From Candidatus Poribacteria bacterium (GTDB taxonomy: Bacteria; Poribacteria; WGA-4E; WGA-3G): 11,721 bases of DNA. Of this stretch, positions 6,835 to 11,721 are shown one piece after another. The translations under genes and the position numbers were made by a program. Below the pieces are notes generated by a model that worked only from the letters and a program-made list of their open reading frames with translations, had not been told where the DNA came from and did no database searches. Position 1 is the stretch's first letter. Each line of letters opens with the position of its first letter. The DNA lies in contig RKRO01000471.1 of the NCBI GenBank assembly GCA_007571355.1, forward strand, positions 1 to 11,721, read 5' to 3'.

Positions 6835-7947
6835 TTATGCCGAAAATGGCAATTGTACGACTGTCGCACCCACACGTCCGTCTGATGTTTCAATTTGGAC
6901 GCGACTGCCGGGTTCTGTCACTGCGGTCCGGACGTATCCCAAAGCGATCTGTTTTGCGAGTGTTGGAGCGAAGGTAGTGCTTGTAACCCATCCCACCTCT
7001 TTATCGCCGTTGAAGATCGGTGCGTTTGGCTGAAGTTCGCTGTCGTCTTGCGATGTCGGACTCCCGTCGACTTCCATACCGCGTAGCAAGCGATTCGGGT
7101 GTCCACGATATTTCATCCGTGCGACAATTTCTTGCCCGATATAACACCCCTTTTCAAAATCGATGGCATGTTCTAATTCCGCTTCAAGTGGGATCACAGC
7201 ATCGGTCAGTTCTGTCCCATATCTTGGGGTACCTGCCTCGATCCGCAGGGATTCAAGAGCGTTCCAACCGATGGGCTGAACATTAAATTGTGAACCTTCC
7301 GTCATTAAGGCGTTCCAAAGTGGTTCCAATCCGTCGGCAGTGGTGTAAAGCATATAGCCGATTTCGCCGGTGGTATCCGTTCGAACACAGACGATGGCAT
7401 TTTTGAAAAGTGCATCCGCTTCACGCTTGCAATTGTGGCGTTCCTCCAAATGCGCTACATTACGGATACGGAGAACAGCCTCCACGAGTTCAGGCGATTT
7501 AGGCCCGTGGACAGCGATCGCGCCGGTTTCAGCCGTTAAATCAGAGAATCCAACATCATCAGCGATGATGTACTTGTCCAGCTCAGTGAAGGCGTTCGCT
7601 CTGGTCTCAGGTGCCGTATCAATAGTGATTGCGTCCTCAAGGACATAGACATTTAGATCGGCAATAATTTTGCCACGATGTGTTAAGAGCATCGCGTAGG
7701 TACCTTGCCCTGCGGAAAGATTTTCAACATCGTTGGAGATGATGCGGTGCAGGAATTTTGCGCGATCGTCGCCCGTTAACTGATGCCTACCTCGGTAGGA
7801 AACATCAGCAATACCGACACTGTTTCGAACAACGTGATGTTCGGAAACAGCATCTGTAAACTGGACAGCGATATTCCAATCTTGGTGGCTTTCAGCGAAG
7901 GTTGCCCCGAGTTGTTCGTGAATGTGATGCAGGGGTGTTGTTTTCAT
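6835..7947 (-). CDS. ygfZ: YgfZ/CAF17-like GcvT-fold protein (folate-binding, Fe-S cluster maintenance)
   Basis: This 370-aa protein has the aminomethyltransferase (GcvT) fold. It carries the YgfZ/CAF17 signature KGCYIGQE at 266-273, with conserved C268, followed by VARMKYRGHPNRLLRG. YgfZ proteins bind folate and help assemble or repair certain iron-sulphur enzymes such as MiaB. Other typical segments are RNSVGIADVSYRGR (41-54), FLHRIISNDV (65-74), LTHRGKIIADL (88-98) and the GWNALESLRIEAGTPRYG stretch (227-244), which is shared with GcvT. The KGC.IGQE motif makes YgfZ more likely than a true glycine-cleavage T protein, and no gcvH or gcvP gene is adjacent. Length is near that of GcvT and longer than E. 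coli YgfZ. ATG 7947 is 17 nt past the stop of the upstream gene; an AGGAG site overlapping that TAG stop lies about 14 nt upstream, rather far. Cotranscription with the outer-membrane gene is likely. Confidence 0.88.
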   Translation of the reverse strand: MKTTPLHHIHEQLGATFAESHQDWNIAVQFTDAVSEHHVVRNSVGIADVSYRGRHQLTGDDRAKFLHRIISNDVENLSAGQGTYAMLLTHRGKIIADLNVYVLEDAITIDTAPETRANAFTELDKYIIADDVGFSDLTAETGAIAVHGPKSPELVEAVLRIRNVAHLEERHNCKREADALFKNAIVCVRTDTTGEIGYMLYTTADGLEPLWNALMTEGSQFNVQPIGWNALESLRIEAGTPRYGTELTDAVIPLEAELEHAIDFEKGCYIGQEIVARMKYRGHPNRLLRGMEVDGSPTSQDDSELQPNAPIFNGDKEVGWVTSTTFAPTLAKQIALGYVRTAVTEPGSRVQIETSDGRVGATVVQLPFSA

Positions 7948-7964
7948 AGTGTCTCAATTATCTC

Positions 7965-10900
7965 CTAAAAGATACGGTCCAGGCGTAAAATAACGATTGG
8001 CTCTCTTAAAGAAAAAGATGAATCCAGCGGTTCTGCGACTTCAATACCGACGCTTGAGGGTGGAAAGGGCCCGGAGGGATCTATGAAAACGGAGCATCCG
8101 ACACCTATTGCGGTTTTAATCTGTTCGGTGAAAGTCTCAAAATTGGAAAAAGGTGCGTCGTTGTGCCACCAAATGCTGCCTGCATCCAAGAAGCAGCTGA
8201 GTGACCATCCAAGTACGACATCAGGATCTTCACGAATTGTCTCATTGACGAATCTATACTCAAGATTAAACAGCAGGCGGCTATCCCCTGCGAACCTGTT
8301 GAAAGCATAACCCCGCATGGTGGCTCCGCCGCCAAGATGGAGGAGCCGTTGTCTGGGTAAGGGTGCATCCGAAAAATCACCCGCCACCCGAACGTTGAGG
8401 TGATGTGCCCCGAACAGCGGTGTATAGCGTGCGATTTCAAATCGATAAAAATTGAAGTTGTAATCACCGCCGAAACGTTGGCCCGTCATTTCGACGGCGA
8501 ACTGTCCGCGCCACCCTCGCCGGGTTCGTTCATTTGCCAAGAACAGCGTGTGAAAATCTCGTGTGACTGCGGATCTGTGGTCCCGGGTATCAAAAGCAAA
8601 AACGAGAGCGAGATTTCGCAATAGCCCGCGCTCAATCCGAGCATTGCCCCGTTTGATGAGGTTGCGGTTTAAGTAACTCCAATCGGTTGATTTAGAGAGG
8701 TTCCCGTGTTGTTCCCTTGTGAATTCCAGTCTAAGATAACTCCATTCCGAGGGTGTATAGGTAATCCATCCGTGGGTCCCCCAACGTTCGTAATAATCCT
8801 GAGATGCCAAACCGTAATAGGCGGCATTCAGGCTGGCACCTCCCTGATGTAGATAGCTATTGGAGCTGACATCCGTGAGTTTATGGAGACTCGCACCGAG
8901 TTTGAGGGGTTGCCGTTTAAAGAATCCTTTTTCAACACCGGTGTGATAGTTCCATATCTTACTGGAGAATCCACGGCTGATGGCCCCGAAAACCTGCTCC
9001 TTGCCCGTGAATTGCGTCTTAAGTGTTCCCCCGCCGCCCAGCATGAGACCGTGGACACGGTTGAATTGAACAATCGGGAAAATGCCCGGTTTCGCAATCG
9101 GTTGTTCTTCAATCTCAACGATCATCACATTTTTTCCACCTTCGCGTTGGACCCGCCAATCCCGGACAGATTTAAAGTGCTCGTTGTTTTCGTGGAGTTC
9201 CCTGCGCATGCGGTTTACCTTTGATTGTCCGAGCGTCCGGTGGTAAATATCCGGGGGTTCCGCCCCCTGTTTTTCGTCACCGTCTTCGGTTTTGAGATCA
9301 AGCGCGGATAAGAGTTCTGTACGTAATATCCGACTGTTGCCGGTGAACCGAATTTCGTGTAATGTGCCTTCGTTGATATGAAATTCGAGGGCATCGTTGA
9401 CGACTTGGGGACGAACAGTCGCGAATTCATATCCACGATTGGAATAGAAATTAGCGATTAGCTGCGCCTTAAGCGGCACCGCTGCAACAGCAATATAGCC
9501 CGGATGGAGTTGAAACCACTCTTTGATAAGATATGTTGGGAAACTCCTATTTCCGGCAATCTTAATTCGTTGAGCAGAGATGACAGGGGCTTCCGTGACT
9601 CGGAGGTGTACACTGACAGCCCGGGAAATTCCCTGATTTTCAACCGGGCGTTGTTCTTGTCTCGTTTCCAGACGGACCTCCTGAAACCAGTCGTGCTGTC
9701 GTAATGCTGCGATCAACCATGCGAGCTGCGCACCCGTGGTCAGACTGCCAGATTGGATAGGGAGGTTCGGCAGGATAGCTTCTGTTGGGATTTTCGTGTT
9801 CCCTTCAATCTGGATCGCAGCAACAAGAAATTGTTCTTCTGCTGTAAAAGTTTCAGGGGATTCAGCTTGCATCGTTACGAAGTTCAACAACCCCATCGCC
9901 GGTGCGTAACGTTCGGAAAGTGCACCGACATACGCTTGTGGGATGTGGAACCACCATGGGTGTTCTGTATCGTAAGTTGGCAGCCAATAACTATACTCCC
10001 TTTGGGCAATAGAGACAAGGTCTTCTGTATTCCGGACGTTTGCGTATGCCTTGCGGTGGATGTTAAAAAGCCATCTATTTTCGGCAGCGGAGCCGTCTTG
10101 TGAGTTTAAACCGGCAGGTTTCTCCAACATTTCGCGTGGAATAGCAATTTCAACGCTCCAAAAGGTGGTGTTAATCTGGGTGGCTACCCTTGCGTTTGAA
10201 TTCCAATCGCTATCTGCATCAAAATCTGTTTTCATGGTCTCCTGACTGAGTGTTGCTTGAACATCTTGCGGGGCAAATCGAAAATAGGGTGCGCCTGGCA
10301 GGTTAACCCGTTGATCAAAAAGCGCACCAATAGGGTTGATAACGAAGTGATAATAGGTATCCGTCTTTAGGTTCGGATCCACCAGGATTTCAACGCATTC
10401 ATCTTCCCAAATCGGAGAGTCGTGTTGTGTCTGTGAGATGTGAGGGATCTGAGTTTCTGGGATATAGGCTTTCACGCCGATATAAAGATTTTCGGCATCC
10501 CACAATAAAGCGGTTTGCGTCGGGGCTTGCGGTTCACTCGTGCCATCTGCGTTCTGAAAAGGTGAGAGTGTGCTTGCCCGCTGCCACGTTGTTTCAGAGA
10601 CATTTCCATCAATCACTGGGGGCTGCTCGGTCTCGGGTACGGTTTGGGAAAAACCAGCAAGTGAATCTGGCGAAGGATCTGCGGGGGCATTCTTCGCGTC
10701 CGGTGAATTTTGTAGCACTGTGAGCGCATCGGTCGCTGTCAAGCGAAATAGCGGCCCGCCGCCATTAATGAGGGTAAGAGATGTTGCGTTATCAATTTGT
10801 GCCGGTAGGTTGACAATAATCTGCTGTTTTTCGCTTTTCAGTTCAGCGTCAACAGCGAAATCTTCCGGTAATTCTAATCGGATCCCGCCCCCTTGTGCGG

Positions 10901-11633
10901 TCACGTCCATCGGTGCAGCGACGGTATCAAGTAGCGTTAATCTGATGGAACCGTCTTGTGTCAAGAGTTTGTTCTGCCCATGCGTCAGCAAAATTTTCCC
11001 GCCGATATTCCCTTTTTTTAGAGAGATATTGTAGGTTCCTAAGGTTTCATCTAACTGAACATGTCCTGTGTCTGTCGTAACTGCTATCTTGCCTCGGATA
11101 CACTTCAGGCGTGTATCACCTGTTTTGTTTTCGATATTAAGGGCGACATCCGCGGGGGTTTTAATTATCCATTTTAGTTGGAGTTGATCGTTAGGGATCG
11201 CTTGGAGGTCAGGTGTATTCGCAGGCGAATTCGGGCTGGCACTTGTGGTAGAGTCTTTTGGCAACTGGACCCCCAATTGAAGTTTACCGTCGATTTGTGT
11301 ACCTGTTATGGAGATATTAGCAAGGTATGCCCGTATAAGCGGATCGCGTTCGGTATGCGTTGCCCGCGCCTGTTTTTGGAGGGTGACACTGATGATATTG
11401 TCCTCGTCGGCAATGATCTCGATGTCTCCAGGTACCTCCAGCGCGAGTTCAATTTGGTAAACATCTTCAAAATTGAAGGTTTTCTCTGAGGTTGTTTGTA
11501 AGATCTGTGTCGGTGTACTTGATGTGTCTTGCGGAGCGACTGCCGCGACGGGTAAGACAGATAGGTTGCGTACGATGATAAACGCAGCCAATAGATATAA
11601 AAAAGAAAAGGTTGTACGACTCATGGGTAACAT
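7965..11633 (-). CDS. Omp85/BamA-like outer-membrane barrel protein with DUF4097-like, CBM9-like and POTRA domains
   Basis: This 1222-aa protein combines several modules. Residues 1-33 form a signal peptide (hydrophobic 9-30, cleavage near VAA-VAP). Residues about 43-305 are beta-repeat sequence of DUF4097 type, with the recurring strand-turn pattern TGDTRLKCIRGKIAVTTDTG. Residues about 338-570 form a CBM9-like domain (PPVIDGNVSETTW at 338-350, then LYIGVKAY, WEDECVEILVDP, DSDWNSNARVAT, WSVEIAIPREML). Residues about 603-850 hold roughly three POTRA domains, seen at IQIEGNTKIPTEAI, IKIAGNRSFPTYLI and IRFTGNSRILRTELL. Residues about 855-1222 form a barrel of the usual Omp85 length, with LGGGATMRGYAFNRF (1100-1114) holding the RGY of the conserved loop-6 motif, and a terminal phenylalanine. 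Omp85 proteins insert or secrete proteins across the outer membrane. The extra periplasmic modules suggest a specialised TamA-like or export role, which is inference. An ATG at 11624 is an alternative start; neither has a clear Shine-Dalgarno site. Confidence 0.88.
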   Translation of the reverse strand: MLPMSRTTFSFLYLLAAFIIVRNLSVLPVAAVAPQDTSSTPTQILQTTSEKTFNFEDVYQIELALEVPGDIEIIADEDNIISVTLQKQARATHTERDPLIRAYLANISITGTQIDGKLQLGVQLPKDSTTSASPNSPANTPDLQAIPNDQLQLKWIIKTPADVALNIENKTGDTRLKCIRGKIAVTTDTGHVQLDETLGTYNISLKKGNIGGKILLTHGQNKLLTQDGSIRLTLLDTVAAPMDVTAQGGGIRLELPEDFAVDAELKSEKQQIIVNLPAQIDNATSLTLINGGGPLFRLTATDALTVLQNSPDAKNAPADPSPDSLAGFSQTVPETEQPPVIDGNVSETTWQRASTLSPFQNADGTSEPQAPTQTALLWDAENLYIGVKAYIPETQIPHISQTQHDSPIWEDECVEILVDPNLKTDTYYHFVINPIGALFDQRVNLPGAPYFRFAPQDVQATLSQETMKTDFDADSDWNSNARVATQINTTFWSVEIAIPREMLEKPAGLNSQDGSAAENRWLFNIHRKAYANVRNTEDLVSIAQREYSYWLPTYDTEHPWWFHIPQAYVGALSERYAPAMGLLNFVTMQAESPETFTAEEQFLVAAIQIEGNTKIPTEAILPNLPIQSGSLTTGAQLAWLIAALRQHDWFQEVRLETRQEQRPVENQGISRAVSVHLRVTEAPVISAQRIKIAGNRSFPTYLIKEWFQLHPGYIAVAAVPLKAQLIANFYSNRGYEFATVRPQVVNDALEFHINEGTLHEIRFTGNSRILRTELLSALDLKTEDGDEKQGAEPPDIYHRTLGQSKVNRMRRELHENNEHFKSVRDWRVQREGGKNVMIVEIEEQPIAKPGIFPIVQFNRVHGLMLGGGGTLKTQFTGKEQVFGAISRGFSSKIWNYHTGVEKGFFKRQPLKLGASLHKLTDVSSNSYLHQGGASLNAAYYGLASQDYYERWGTHGWITYTPSEWSYLRLEFTREQHGNLSKSTDWSYLNRNLIKRGNARIERGLLRNLALVFAFDTRDHRSAVTRDFHTLFLANERTRRGWRGQFAVEMTGQRFGGDYNFNFYRFEIARYTPLFGAHHLNVRVAGDFSDAPLPRQRLLHLGGGATMRGYAFNRFAGDSRLLFNLEYRFVNETIREDPDVVLGWSLSCFLDAGSIWWHNDAPFSNFETFTEQIKTAIGVGCSVFIDPSGPFPPSSVGIEVAEPLDSSFSLREPIVILRLDRIF

Positions 11634-11721
11634 TTTAGGGATATCCGTTTTATTTACGATGCGTGGGACTGCAAGGTGGAGACGAAACTTTACCTACAGA
11701 ATTCCTTGACACATTTAAAAT

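Noticed and set aside
6835..7947. Glycine cleavage T protein (gcvT)
   Set aside because: The fold is shared, but the KGCYIGQE signature fits YgfZ/CAF17 and no glycine cleavage genes are adjacent.
11706..11711. Plus-strand TTGACA, a perfect -35 box at the right edge
   Set aside because: Any -10 element would lie beyond the window, so a divergent promoter cannot be judged.
11634..11721. Possible minus-strand promoter before the outer-membrane protein gene
   Set aside because: Only weak matches were seen (TTGCAG with TAAAAC, 16-bp spacing); not enough to call.

Overview
This window looks like a chromosomal segment of an uncultured Gram-negative bacterium. Outer-membrane biogenesis (an Omp85-type barrel protein with a signal peptide), a lipoprotein with a lipobox and a periplasmic TRAP-type binding protein all point to a two-membrane cell. 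The mix of a Uma2-family PD-(D/E)XK protein, tandem-TPR protein, orphan corrinoid protein, TatT/DctP pair and CBM9-like domains resembles Candidatus Poribacteria and related marine or sponge-associated lineages. That placement rests on gene-content memory, not on a search, and is tentative.

All nine recognisable genes lie on the minus strand, so transcription runs from high to low coordinates. From the right edge: (1) a 1222-aa secreted multidomain protein (11633-7965) that joins a DUF4097-like beta-repeat region, a CBM9-like domain, about three POTRA domains and a C-terminal Omp85/BamA-like barrel; (2) a YgfZ/CAF17-like GcvT-fold protein (7947-6835), 17 nt downstream; (3) a TatT-like lipoprotein (6783-5872) and (4) a DctP-like TRAP substrate-binding protein (5872-4799), which overlap by one base and are probably translationally coupled. 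A 153-nt gap follows, with a strong GC-rich hairpin and a plausible sigma70-type promoter. Then comes (5) an MtaC-like corrinoid protein (4645-3887) with no methyltransferase partner in view, followed by a 10-bp-stem palindrome.

The left third is a tight run: (6) a Uma2-family protein with a C-terminal coiled coil (3804-3028), (7) a seven-repeat TPR protein (3009-2170), (8) a GmrSD-like DUF262 + HNH (DUF1524) protein (2125-371) and (9) an unrecognised gene starting at 353 and running off the left edge. Gaps here are 18, 44 and 17 nt. This block looks like accessory or defence-associated DNA, and the DUF262 gene appears more AT-rich by eye than the right half.

The most interesting items are the domain architecture of the 1222-aa protein, the TatT-DctP pair lacking TRAP membrane subunits, and the DUF262 gene with its unknown downstream partner. 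No tRNA, rRNA, CRISPR array, transposase or attachment site was seen. No gene-free stretch exceeds 300 bases.
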